Shown: in pieces, positions 22,785 to 30,060 of the stretch | How the letters are laid out: the number at the start of each line of letters is the position of its first letter | Numbering within the stretch: the first letter of the stretch is position 1 | Assembly (NCBI GenBank): GCA_018970045.1 | Contig: JAGWXC010000004.1 | Location: forward strand, 1-35,994 | DNA length: 35,994 nt | Origin: Planctomycetota bacterium | GTDB lineage: Bacteria > Planctomycetota > Phycisphaerae > Phycisphaerales > SM1A02 | Reading direction: 5' to 3' | Position numbers and translations under genes: made by a program | Notes under the pieces: model-generated | Told to the model about the DNA's origin: nothing | The model's input: the letters and a program-made list of their open reading frames with translations, nothing else | Databases searched by the model: none

Positions 22785-23660
22785 TTAGACGGGACACGAT
22801 CCCCACCGCGACAGGATGATCCCGAGGTCGGGCCCATCAACCACCCCCGACCCATCGAGGTCGGCCGAGGGATCGGGGAACTCCCACTTCACCAACAGGA
22901 TGCCGAGGTCCGCGTTGTCGACGATCTGGTCGCCGTTGAGGTCACCTTGGCAGGCTGAGCTGGTTGCATCGCACCCATTCACCGCGCCCGGGGTGTCATC
23001 CCCACCGACGATCGCATCGCTGCCGCGGACCCAACCGCCGCTGCGGCAGCGCATGATGTGCATGGCTTGGGCATCCTTCTCGGGACCCACGACCGTGGCG
23101 TAGCCGCACTCCGCACCGGCGGCCGGCGGGGTGGCACCCGTGCCGATCGTGACGGCATCGACGATGTCGATGAAGGCGCCTGGATCGAGCGTGCAGTCAT
23201 CGTCGGCATCGAGATCCGCACCATTGCTGGCGGTGAGCCCACGCAGCAGCATGTGGGTGACGTTGTCGCCATTCTCGAAGTTGAGGTTCGTGACGAGGTC
23301 GGGCGTGGCTGCGGTCATGCTGGACTCGCCGATCAGGAGGTAGCCATCGGACGGGATGGTCTTGCCAGCGAGGTTCACGAACACCTCGATGACGCCGCTG
23401 CCCTGCGCGGCCGTGCCATCGCCGATCACGACGAACCAGAGACCATCGAGCGGTGCGCCCGGCGGGCCCTTGAGTTCGACGTACTCATCGTTGTCGGCAC
23501 CTGGCTGATCAATGCGGATCTCATTGATGCAGATGGTGCCGTTGTCCTCGGCGGCGAGCGCGGTACGGATGCCCACGGCGGGAGTGAAAGCGAGAGCGCA
23601 CACGGCAGCGCGAGTGAGCAGGATGAACGACGAGGGCAGCGACGGAAGCGGGTTGGACAT
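22785..23660 (-). CDS. Secreted lamin-tail-domain protein with dockerin-like C-terminus
   Basis: 291 residues from ATG 23660. A signal peptide covers about residues 1-37 and ends in an ALAAE region. Residues 42-130 match a lamin-tail (LTD) domain: ICINEIRIDQPGADNDEYVE, PLDGLWFVVIGDGTAAQGSG, SDGYLLIGES. The C-terminus has two calcium-loop repeats, GDLNGDQIVDNADLGILLVK and ADLDGSGVVDGPDLGIILSR, the type-I dockerin pattern common in Phycisphaerae secreted proteins. LTD domains are found in extracellular proteins and probably mediate adhesion. The dockerin-like module may anchor it to a surface partner, but no cohesin gene is seen here. The longer reading to 23864 has no better ribosome site. Confidence 0.8.
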   Translation of the reverse strand: MSNPLPSLPSSFILLTRAAVCALAFTPAVGIRTALAAEDNGTICINEIRIDQPGADNDEYVELKGPPGAPLDGLWFVVIGDGTAAQGSGVIEVFVNLAGKTIPSDGYLLIGESSMTAATPDLVTNLNFENGDNVTHMLLRGLTASNGADLDADDDCTLDPGAFIDIVDAVTIGTGATPPAAGAECGYATVVGPEKDAQAMHIMRCRSGGWVRGSDAIVGGDDTPGAVNGCDATSSACQGDLNGDQIVDNADLGILLVKWEFPDPSADLDGSGVVDGPDLGIILSRWGSCPV

Positions 23661-23761
23661 GATGGATCCCCAGAGAGCGGTGTGCGAAGCATGCAGCGAC
23701 GGGAGCGGCACGATGCGCACCAACCTACGACCCGATTCCCTCAGTTCCCGAAAGGCCGCAC

Positions 23762-23916
23762 GAAGTTCGGTGCATGAAGTGGAAGAAATCTGCTCCCTTC
23801 GGCACATGCACCACGGGCCCGCGCTGCGTCGTCCGTGATGCGGTGCACGCGCGTGGACCACCACATGATGGTGCTGTACGTCGGTCGATCACCATGAACC
23901 GAAGAAGTTCGGTGGA
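23762..23916. repeat. Direct repeat GAAGTTCGGTG in the 23661-23926 gap
   Basis: GAAGTTCGGTG occurs at 23762-23772 and again at 23906-23916, each followed by an ATG one base later. The second copy is part of a 6-bp stem-loop ACCGAA/TTCGGT (23900-23905 with 23910-23915), 11 bases past the minus-strand stop at 23927. It may be terminator-related. The rest of the 266-base gap should hold the LTD gene promoter (a TAGGTT hexamer near 23725 is a candidate); no gene was seen. Confidence 0.3.
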
Positions 23917-23926
23917 TGGCACTGCG

Positions 23927-24658
23927 CTATCGAAGGAGTTCCGCATCCTCGATGCGGTAGAGGCCCAGCACCAGGCCACCGATCGCGAACGGTTCGAGCA
24001 CCAACCGACCGCGCAGCGTGCCGAAGCGGATCTGGTGCTGCAGCGAGAAGTCGATCGGCGTACGGGTCTTCACCAGTGCCGAGTCGTAGGGCGTAGGCGG
24101 CAGGCCGATGCAGCAACCATCCCAGCGGTTCAGCATGAGCACGAGTTCATCGGTCGATGGCGCAATGATCGCAGGTGCGTAATAGCCGCTCAGTTCGATC
24201 CATGTGCCGCCGAGCAGTTCGAGCGTTCGCGGCATGGCATCGAAGGTGCCATCGCCGCGCACATGACCACTGGCCTGGCCGAGCAGTTCCCAGGAGACGC
24301 GGAACGGTTGACGTTCGGTCCCGGCGCCGGGCGGCATGGTTGCCGCGGACGTCGCAACAGCGCTCACACCAGCCGTGGCGGGCACATCAGATGGCCTCGT
24401 CTCGGATCGTGCTGTGGGCGCAACCGCCGCGGTTCCTGCCGCGGAGCCTTGAACAGCCTGAAGCGGCGCAGAGTCGGTGGTTGCGCCATCAGGTCGATGG
24501 CCTGCTGGTTCGTTCGCACCCACGTCGTCCTTGCGCGCCTGGTCGAGCAGTTCCCACGGCGGAGCGTCGCACGATTCGGGCGCGGTCGTTCGCGGATCGC
24601 GTAGCGACCACACCGCTGCGACCAAGAGCAGCGCCAGCAGGGCCCACAGGACTCTCAT
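23927..24658 (-). CDS. Membrane-anchored DUF3299 protein
   Basis: 243 residues. An N-terminal membrane helix (MRVLWALLALLLVAAVW) is followed by an 85-residue Ala/Thr/Pro-rich linker and a DUF3299 domain (about residues 120-243): RVSWELLGQA, MPRTLELLGGTWIELSGYYA, DELVLMLNRWDGCCIGLPPT and GRLVLEPFAIGGLVLGLYRI. The domain is found in periplasmic lipoprotein-like proteins of unknown function. The ATG overlaps the eboF stop (ATGA), so it is translationally coupled to eboF and sits at the end of the Ebo-type operon. A role in the same export or envelope process is inferred from this coupling. Confidence 0.75.
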   Translation of the reverse strand: MRVLWALLALLLVAAVWSLRDPRTTAPESCDAPPWELLDQARKDDVGANEPAGHRPDGATTDSAPLQAVQGSAAGTAAVAPTARSETRPSDVPATAGVSAVATSAATMPPGAGTERQPFRVSWELLGQASGHVRGDGTFDAMPRTLELLGGTWIELSGYYAPAIIAPSTDELVLMLNRWDGCCIGLPPTPYDSALVKTRTPIDFSLQHQIRFGTLRGRLVLEPFAIGGLVLGLYRIEDAELLR

Positions 24659-26028
24659 GGACCGAAGACCTGGCGCAGGATCGCGTCCTTCACGCAGCGC
24701 ATCGGGACCTGGGCATCCAATCGATCGTCATCGCAGAGCAGGATCGGTTCGAGACCGCGGGCCACGTTGCTGCGGCCATGCGATCCGCGCACGATCGACG
24801 GGTCGAGCGGAACCACATCGAGCAGGTTGCGCATGCCCAGCTTGCGCAGCGCAAGCTTGCCCGCCGTGCGCAGGCCCAACAGCGGTCGCGTGGGATCCAT
24901 GAAGAGCTCGCAGGGGTCGTAGCCCGGCTTGCGGTGGATGTCGACGGTGCGCGCGAAGTCAGGCGCGTGCGCATCATCGAGCCACCAGGGATAGGCGAAC
25001 CACGCATCCTGCTCGGCGATGCAGACGAGGTCGCCGCTGCGCGCATGACCGATCCCGAGTGCATCCTGGGCCGAACGATCGAGCACCGACTCCACGCCAT
25101 CGACTCGCTCAAGCAGGTGTGCAACACGGCTGACGTCCCGTGCATGCCGCACGTACACGTGCGCGATCTGGTGGTCACAGACCGCGAAGGCGTCGCTCTG
25201 GCCCGCATCGAGGAGTTCCGTGCCGCGCTCGTCCCGCAGCGACAGAAGATCGGCGCCACGCAGTTCGCGATTGAGGCAGATCGCCCGGCTGACCGGCGCG
25301 ATGCCGTATTCGCTGACCACCATGACGCGCACGCCACGTGCCGAGAAGAAACCATGCAGCACGTCGACGACACGGTCGATCTCACGGAGCTCCTGCTGCG
25401 CTTCGCGCGTGCCGGGACCATGCTTCTGCAGGACGTAGTCCAGATGCGGCAGATAGACCGTGTGCAGCGTCGGGGCGAAGCGTTCCTCGACCAACATCGC
25501 AGCGCGTGCGATCCAGTCGGTGCTCTGGATGCCGGCCTTGGGGCCCCAGAAGTTGAAGAGCGGAAAGCGGCCGAGCTCATGCTGCAGCGTGTCGCGCAGG
25601 CCGGCGGGATCGGTCCAGACATCGGGGATCTTCCGGCCATCGGCTGGGTACTGCGGCCGTGGCGTGACCGTGACGTCGGTCGAGCCGTGCATGGCGTACC
25701 ACCAGAACGAGTTCGCGCTGGTGAAGCCGGCGTCGCGCGCACGGGCCTCGTCCCACACCCGTGGTGCCTGAACGAGCGCGGCGGACTGCTTCCAGAAGTG
25801 GACTTCGTTCAGTGACCTGTCGAACCAGCCGTTGCCCACGATCCCGTGTGCGGAAGGATCGACGCCCGTGAGCATGGTGACCTGGGCCGCGCAGGTCACG
25901 GCCGGCAGCGGGGCGACCATCGTGCGCACGCCGCCCATGCTCCGGGCAAGGTCGCGCAGCTTGGGCGCACCCGAACCGAGCAGCCCGGGCGAGAGGCCGA
26001 CGACGTTGAGGACGGCCACGCGATGCAT
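24655..26028 (-). CDS. eboF: EboF-like alkaline phosphatase / nucleotide pyrophosphatase family protein
   Basis: 457 residues from ATG 26028. Alkaline-phosphatase superfamily pattern: VAVLNVVGLSPGLLG, APLPAVTCAAQVTMLTGVDP (nucleophile Thr in VTCAAQ), SAHGIVGNGWFDRSLNEVHF, NSFWWYAMHGSTDVTVTPRP, YLPHLDYVLQKHGPG and VRVMVVSEYGIAPVSRAICL. The FWWYAM and TPRPxYPADGRKxPD strings are those I know from Ebo-cluster phosphodiesterases. Canonical metal ligands of nucleotide pyrophosphatases appear partly altered (SEYGI where SDHG is usual). In the scytonemin and EDB systems the Ebo proteins are implicated in moving a secondary metabolite across the cytoplasmic membrane. The start overlaps the eboC stop by one base. 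Confidence 0.8.
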   Translation of the reverse strand: MHRVAVLNVVGLSPGLLGSGAPKLRDLARSMGGVRTMVAPLPAVTCAAQVTMLTGVDPSAHGIVGNGWFDRSLNEVHFWKQSAALVQAPRVWDEARARDAGFTSANSFWWYAMHGSTDVTVTPRPQYPADGRKIPDVWTDPAGLRDTLQHELGRFPLFNFWGPKAGIQSTDWIARAAMLVEERFAPTLHTVYLPHLDYVLQKHGPGTREAQQELREIDRVVDVLHGFFSARGVRVMVVSEYGIAPVSRAICLNRELRGADLLSLRDERGTELLDAGQSDAFAVCDHQIAHVYVRHARDVSRVAHLLERVDGVESVLDRSAQDALGIGHARSGDLVCIAEQDAWFAYPWWLDDAHAPDFARTVDIHRKPGYDPCELFMDPTRPLLGLRTAGKLALRKLGMRNLLDVVPLDPSIVRGSHGRSNVARGLEPILLCDDDRLDAQVPMRCVKDAILRQVFGP

Positions 26029-28151
26029 CAGGAACCCGCAACGCGGCGCTGCGCGGTACGCGTGATCCACCAGCAGCCGAGCGCGACGACGGAAAGGCCC
26101 GGCGCACCGAGCACGCTGAGCGTGCTCGCATCGAGCAGGCAGAACGCGGCGATCCATGCGGCCACGCCGCCGGCGATGCGCGTGGGGTGACTTCGCATGG
26201 CGCGCTCGGCATGCAGGCTCTTGACGAGGAAGATCCCGCCGCAGAAGAGGGCCATCGGCAGAGCGACGATCGTCATGACCTGCAGCATCCCGCGTGCGCC
26301 ACCCGCCACGACAGGGCTGAACGCCCACGGCACGAGCACGGCAATCACGAGCAGCACGCGCACCCACACTCGCGGGGGTTGTGGTGCGGCCATGGCTGCA
26401 TCGTCGGTCGACACTGCTTCATCACGCGCCAGGAGCGACACGGCGACCGTCGACGCGAAGGCCATGAGCCCGGGGAAGAGCACGAGCCCCCAGGCGCTGA
26501 CCGACGAACCGTTGTACTGCATGCCCGACACGCTCATGACCGACAGCGTGGCGCACCAATAGGCCAGGGCACGGCAGAGACCCATCAGCACCACGCTGCC
26601 GCGCCACGACCGATGCGTGAGCGAGTACGCCACGATGGCGGCCACGAGCAGCAGGACGGCCTCGAAGCCCCAGGGCGTGCGCAGGTCCGCATGACGCCAG
26701 TGATCCAGCCAGTTCCAGAGGATCGCTCCCACGCCGACCACCGCCCAGGCTTCACCCAGCCACTGGATCGCATTGCGCTGGCCCTTCGAGAAGCTGCCGA
26801 AGGCAAGACCGACGGCAATCGCCGCAAGCCCCGGGATCGGGAACGATCCGCCACCGACGAGCCAGACGCCGGTCGAAACCAGCGTGGCGGCCAGCAGGAT
26901 CGCCGGGCGCAGGCCGACGCGACCGCTGGGAAGCGGGCGGGCCGGTCGCTCGTGCGCATCGACGTCACGATCGAGGAGATCGTTGAGCACCATGCCGAAG
27001 AGGTAGAGCAAGCAGATGCCTGCGATGACACCCACATGTCGCGGCATCCAATCGACGAAACGCTCGATGGTCGCCTGTCCGGCGAGCAGGTGTGCAACCC
27101 AGAGCCCGACCAACGCGTTGGTCGCCACGGTCAGCACGTTGGAGATGCGCGTGAGCTCGAGCCATGCCCAGATGCCATGGCGTGGCAGCGGCGTGGCATG
27201 CGGTGCGGGTTCCGTAGCGATGGTGCGCGCGGGTTGCTCCTGCACGACCGTCTGATCGGCTCCGGTCTCGAGGCGACGGCTTGGCATGCCATGCAGGGCG
27301 ATGACCGGCGCGCGGCCACTCGTATCACTGGGTTCGACGCGGCGGAAGGTCGGAGCTTCGGGGATCGAGGCGGGCTCAGGGACGACCGTGGATCCAGCAG
27401 CGTCCATGACCTCAACAAGGTCCGCATCTGGCGTCGACTCGGGGGTCGCCATCGGTTCCGCGGCCTTGATGGCATCGGCATGATCATCCTGCTCGCCAGG
27501 CTGCACCGATTCGGCGTCGACCTCGGTCACGGCATCCAGCGAGGCATCCACCACGGGCTCGATGGCAGATTCGTCGCCAAGGCCGGCGATGGGGGCCTCC
27601 ACGATGTCGGCTGCGCTGCTCGCTGGTGTCTCGATTCCATCGTCACGATCAGCACGCGCAGCCGCAGCCGGTGCTGCGACCTCGATCAGAGTTTCGCTTG
27701 CGTCGAGCAACGACGTACGGTCGTCGTGGCTCGCTGTGGGTTCGAGCCCCAAAAGAGCTGGCCCAGCGTCTTCGGCTGACCCGGCGTCTTCGGTTGGCCC
27801 GGCGTCTTCGGTTGGCCCAGCGTCTTCGGTTGGAGCAGCGTCTTCACCTGGCGCAGCATCTTCCGTCGTTGGCGTGACGTCGATCTGGCTGATCGCCTCC
27901 GGCTTGGGCTCGACTGACTCCCAGGCATCGATGGTCTCGACCGCGCGTGGCGCCGTCAGCGATGGATCCTCATCGCCCCATGCCGCGAGCGTGTGGCCGG
28001 GCTGCGGAGCTGCAGGTTCGTGCATCTGCACTTCGGGCACGCTGTCCATCGAGGGTGGATCGATGCCTTCGAGGTCGGCCGCCACGATGTGGTCGAAGAG
28101 GCCGGGCTGCTCATCATCCTGCTTGCGTCGAGTGCGATCTCCGTTCGCCAT
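26028..28151 (-). CDS. eboC: EboC-like UbiA prenyltransferase with long acidic N-terminal extension
   Basis: 707 residues. Residues ~330-700 form a UbiA-type membrane domain with about nine helices: LELTRISNVLTVATNALVGL, and the first Asp-rich motif in GMVLNDLLDRDVDAHERPAR PLPSG (split for length), NDxxDxxxD intact. The second Asp motif of classic UbiA enzymes is not obvious; SLTHRSWRGSVVLMGLCRAL occupies its place. Residues 1-325 are disordered, acidic and Ala/Glu/Asp/Thr-rich, with a TEDAGP repeat (DNA 27765-27872). EboC proteins I know lack such an extension. In Ebo clusters this membrane protein is proposed to prenylate or carry a metabolite. ATG 28151 has a TAGGCT box 6 bases upstream. 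The gene is followed directly by eboF. Confidence 0.82.
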   Translation of the reverse strand: MANGDRTRRKQDDEQPGLFDHIVAADLEGIDPPSMDSVPEVQMHEPAAPQPGHTLAAWGDEDPSLTAPRAVETIDAWESVEPKPEAISQIDVTPTTEDAAPGEDAAPTEDAGPTEDAGPTEDAGSAEDAGPALLGLEPTASHDDRTSLLDASETLIEVAAPAAAARADRDDGIETPASSAADIVEAPIAGLGDESAIEPVVDASLDAVTEVDAESVQPGEQDDHADAIKAAEPMATPESTPDADLVEVMDAAGSTVVPEPASIPEAPTFRRVEPSDTSGRAPVIALHGMPSRRLETGADQTVVQEQPARTIATEPAPHATPLPRHGIWAWLELTRISNVLTVATNALVGLWVAHLLAGQATIERFVDWMPRHVGVIAGICLLYLFGMVLNDLLDRDVDAHERPARPLPSGRVGLRPAILLAATLVSTGVWLVGGGSFPIPGLAAIAVGLAFGSFSKGQRNAIQWLGEAWAVVGVGAILWNWLDHWRHADLRTPWGFEAVLLLVAAIVAYSLTHRSWRGSVVLMGLCRALAYWCATLSVMSVSGMQYNGSSVSAWGLVLFPGLMAFASTVAVSLLARDEAVSTDDAAMAAPQPPRVWVRVLLVIAVLVPWAFSPVVAGGARGMLQVMTIVALPMALFCGGIFLVKSLHAERAMRSHPTRIAGGVAAWIAAFCLLDASTLSVLGAPGLSVVALGCWWITRTAQRRVAGS
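27765..27872. repeat. Six tandem 18-bp repeats inside eboC
   Basis: Units begin at 27765, 27783, 27801, 27819, 27837 and 27855. The two middle ones are identical (GGCGTCTTCGGTTGGCCC), and the outer ones have drifted. On the coding strand each gives a six-residue acidic unit like TEDAGP. In-frame length keeps the reading frame whatever the copy number. Confidence 0.8.
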
Positions 28152-28157
28152 GCCGGG

Positions 28158-28163
28158 AGCCTA
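28158..28163 (-). promoter_or_regulatory. Putative -10 box of eboC (leaderless geometry)
   Basis: TAGGCT on the minus strand, 6 bases before ATG 28151, in the 66-base gap after eboE. It suggests eboC-eboF-DUF3299 may be a separate unit from the C26-eboE pair. Confidence 0.45.
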
Positions 28164-28217
28164 CCGCGCACGCAAGGCATCCCCGTGGTTCGTCCGGCAT
28201 GCAGGGCGAGCGGCACG

Positions 28218-29378
28218 TCAGGTCACGAGCCCGCATTCTGCCATGCGGCTGCGTGCCCAGCGGAGTTCCTGCGCGATCCCATCGGCCAGCGAGGCCATGC
28301 GGTGGTCCATCGGCAAGGCTCCCCAGGCGTAGGTCTCGGCCTCGAAGTCGGTGATGCCGTCTTCGGGGCGGATGGCGGCAAGGCACGAGATGACATCGGC
28401 CTGCGTCGTCCCAAGCACGCCACCCTGGCCGAGCCGATCGGCGAAGAGCGGCACATGGAAGTGCGTCCGCCACAGCCCGTCAGGAGCATGATCAAAGGCA
28501 CGATCGAGGTCGGTGAAGAGATGGCGCTCGCCGGTGCCATCCAGCACGCACGTCTGGTGCAGGTAGACCGGCTCGTCGAAGTGCCGAAGGGCGCGGAACG
28601 CCCGATCGCTGGAGGGACACTCGATCGCGCTCGAGAGCTGCACCTTGCCCACGCGGATGCCTGCATCCCGGTACGCCTGCAGCACGCTCGCCTGGTCCTC
28701 GAACATGACGGCGGCGTGGCAGGTGTCGTGGCAGACGCGGATGTAGCGGCGCAGGTCCGGCTCGCCGGCCCGCTGGCGCAGGACCTGGTCGAAGAAGCCC
28801 GTCACGTCGCGCGAGGTGTCGAGCATGCAGCCCGGCTCGGGCTCAAGATCGAGATGGATGCACCGCCCCGTGCGTTCCTCAAGCCGCGCTGCGTGGCGCG
28901 CGAACTGCTCGAGCTGGGCGCTCGCCAGGCCGACGCTGCTGCCGCAGCCCTCCAGCGAGAAGGAGAGTCGCCAGCCCAGCGGCAGCGTGCTGATGCCCGC
29001 TTCCCGGCGGTCATCGTGGAGGAGGTCCACCAGGAGATCCGCAAGATCGATCGAGAAGAGCAGCCGGCGCGCGTTGGCCCAGTTGGGTTCGTAGACCGAT
29101 TGCTTCACGCGCTTGGCGTGGAAGTCCCCGTAGGGAAAGCCGTTGATCGTGAAGACTCGCAGGCCACGCTCGTCCAGCCACGCACGAAGCCGTGCGGCTC
29201 CGTCATCCTGCTCCTTGAGTTCGAAGACCGCACGCGCGCTCAGCCAGAGCCCGATGTCGAGCCACGCGACGTCGAGCTCGCGCCGCACCGCCGTGGCGTG
29301 CCGATCGAGCTGCTCCTTGGCCTCGGTCAGCGTGGCTCCGGCGTGCACGTTCGTGCAGTAGCCCAGCGTGGCCTTCAT
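28218..29378 (-). CDS. eboE: EboE-like TIM-barrel (xylose-isomerase-like) metabolite traffic protein
   Basis: 386 residues from ATG 29378 (MKATLGYCTNVHAGATLTEA), which overlaps the upstream stop (ATGA). EboE signatures are seen throughout: GYCTNVHAG, RVFTINGFPYGDFHAKRVKQ, VYEPNW, ISTLPLGW, IHLDLEPEPGCMLDTS, IRVCHDTCHAAVMFEDQAS, RVGKVQLSSAIE, VYLHQTC, WRTHFHVPLFADR and DFEAETYAWGALP. The barrel resembles xylose isomerase-like metal enzymes. Conserved His, Asp and Glu in LDLEPEP, CHDTCH and HFHVP are probable metal ligands. In known Ebo clusters EboE acts with the other Ebo proteins in metabolite export; the exact reaction is unknown. The in-frame extension to 29450 lies inside the C26 gene. 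Confidence 0.88.
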   Translation of the reverse strand: MKATLGYCTNVHAGATLTEAKEQLDRHATAVRRELDVAWLDIGLWLSARAVFELKEQDDGAARLRAWLDERGLRVFTINGFPYGDFHAKRVKQSVYEPNWANARRLLFSIDLADLLVDLLHDDRREAGISTLPLGWRLSFSLEGCGSSVGLASAQLEQFARHAARLEERTGRCIHLDLEPEPGCMLDTSRDVTGFFDQVLRQRAGEPDLRRYIRVCHDTCHAAVMFEDQASVLQAYRDAGIRVGKVQLSSAIECPSSDRAFRALRHFDEPVYLHQTCVLDGTGERHLFTDLDRAFDHAPDGLWRTHFHVPLFADRLGQGGVLGTTQADVISCLAAIRPEDGITDFEAETYAWGALPMDHRMASLADGIAQELRWARSRMAECGLVT

Positions 29379-30025
29379 CGGCTCGCCTCGACGAGCCGTT
29401 GCACGATGCCATCGCCCATCAGCCGATCCGGCGTGCGCTCGGGATGCCACTGCACGCCGATGGCGAAGGCCCGGCTCGGATCGCGGATCGCCTCGATCAC
29501 GCCATCGTCGCTTCGACCGATGAGTTCATACGGACCCGCATCACCAAGGGCCTGGTGATGCCAACTCGCGACCGGCCCGTTGCCGAGCTCGCTGGTGACC
29601 TCATGGATGCGGTCATGGCGGTGGCGCTCACCGTCGGCGATCTCGTCGTGCAGGTGCTGGATCAGGCGGCATCCACGATGCACGCCCATGAGTTGCATGC
29701 CCAGGCAGATGCCCAGGACCGGCACGTCGGGGTGCTCGTCGAGCCAGCGAAGCGTGGCGAATTCAGCCTCCTGGCGCTCAGGGAGCATGCACTCCGCCTT
29801 CGCGTGCAGGGGAATGCCCAGCGGCCGGGTGTCGATGTCGTCGCCACCGGTCATCATCACGCCATCGACGGCAGCGAGCATGCGCGCCCGTTCGCCAGCG
29901 ATGCAGGGCAGGATGAGCGGAGTGCCACCGGCACGCAGCACGGCCTGCACGTACGTGTCGTTGAGGCGGTGGCGAAGCCGACCGCCATCGTCGACGAGAT
30001 CAGCAGTGATTCCGATGACGGGCAT
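29375..30025 (-). CDS. Peptidase C26 / class I glutamine amidotransferase-like hydrolase (PuuD-like)
   Basis: 216 residues from ATG 30025 (MPVIGITADLVDDGGRLRHR). Triad: C107 in VPVLGICLGMQLMGVHRGCR, and H194 and E196 in AIGVQWHPE. The TGGDDIDTRPLG loop and NDTYVQAVLRAGGTPLILPC segment are typical of gamma-glutamyl-gamma-aminobutyrate hydrolase (PuuD) relatives. These cut gamma-glutamyl amide bonds. Coupling to eboE (4-base overlap) suggests it processes a gamma-glutamylated or amidated intermediate of the same pathway; that is inference. A TACCAT box lies 6 bases before the ATG. A longer frame to 30184 would cross the divergent promoter. Confidence 0.85.
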   Translation of the reverse strand: MPVIGITADLVDDGGRLRHRLNDTYVQAVLRAGGTPLILPCIAGERARMLAAVDGVMMTGGDDIDTRPLGIPLHAKAECMLPERQEAEFATLRWLDEHPDVPVLGICLGMQLMGVHRGCRLIQHLHDEIADGERHRHDRIHEVTSELGNGPVASWHHQALGDAGPYELIGRSDDGVIEAIRDPSRAFAIGVQWHPERTPDRLMGDGIVQRLVEASR

Positions 30026-30031
30026 GGACGG

Positions 30032-30037
30032 ATGGTA
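30032..30037 (-). promoter_or_regulatory. Putative -10 box of the C26-eboE unit
   Basis: TACCAT on the minus strand, 6 bases before ATG 30025, in a 35-base divergent intergenic region. No ribosome site is present. Confidence 0.45.
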
Positions 30038-30048
30038 GGGGCGCGCGG

Positions 30049-30054
30049 TATCAC
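30049..30054 (+). promoter_or_regulatory. Putative -10 box of the DUF3500 gene
   Basis: TATCAC, 6 bases before ATG 30061. The last base is C rather than T, so this is the weakest of the set, but position and lack of a ribosome site match the others. Confidence 0.3.
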
Positions 30055-30060
30055 GCCACC

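Noticed and set aside
23725-23979. Possible small minus-strand gene in the gap upstream of the LTD gene
   Set aside because: Irregular composition, no ribosome site, and its end runs antisense to nothing conserved; the gap is better read as promoter and terminator sequence.
27765-27872. 18-bp tandem repeats considered as a CRISPR array
   Set aside because: No spacers between units, the repeat keeps the reading frame of eboC, and there are no cas genes.
29378-29450. Upstream in-frame ATG extending EboE by 24 residues
   Set aside because: The extension overlaps the C26 gene by more than 70 bases, while ATG 29378 gives the standard EboE N-terminus and a 4-base overlap.
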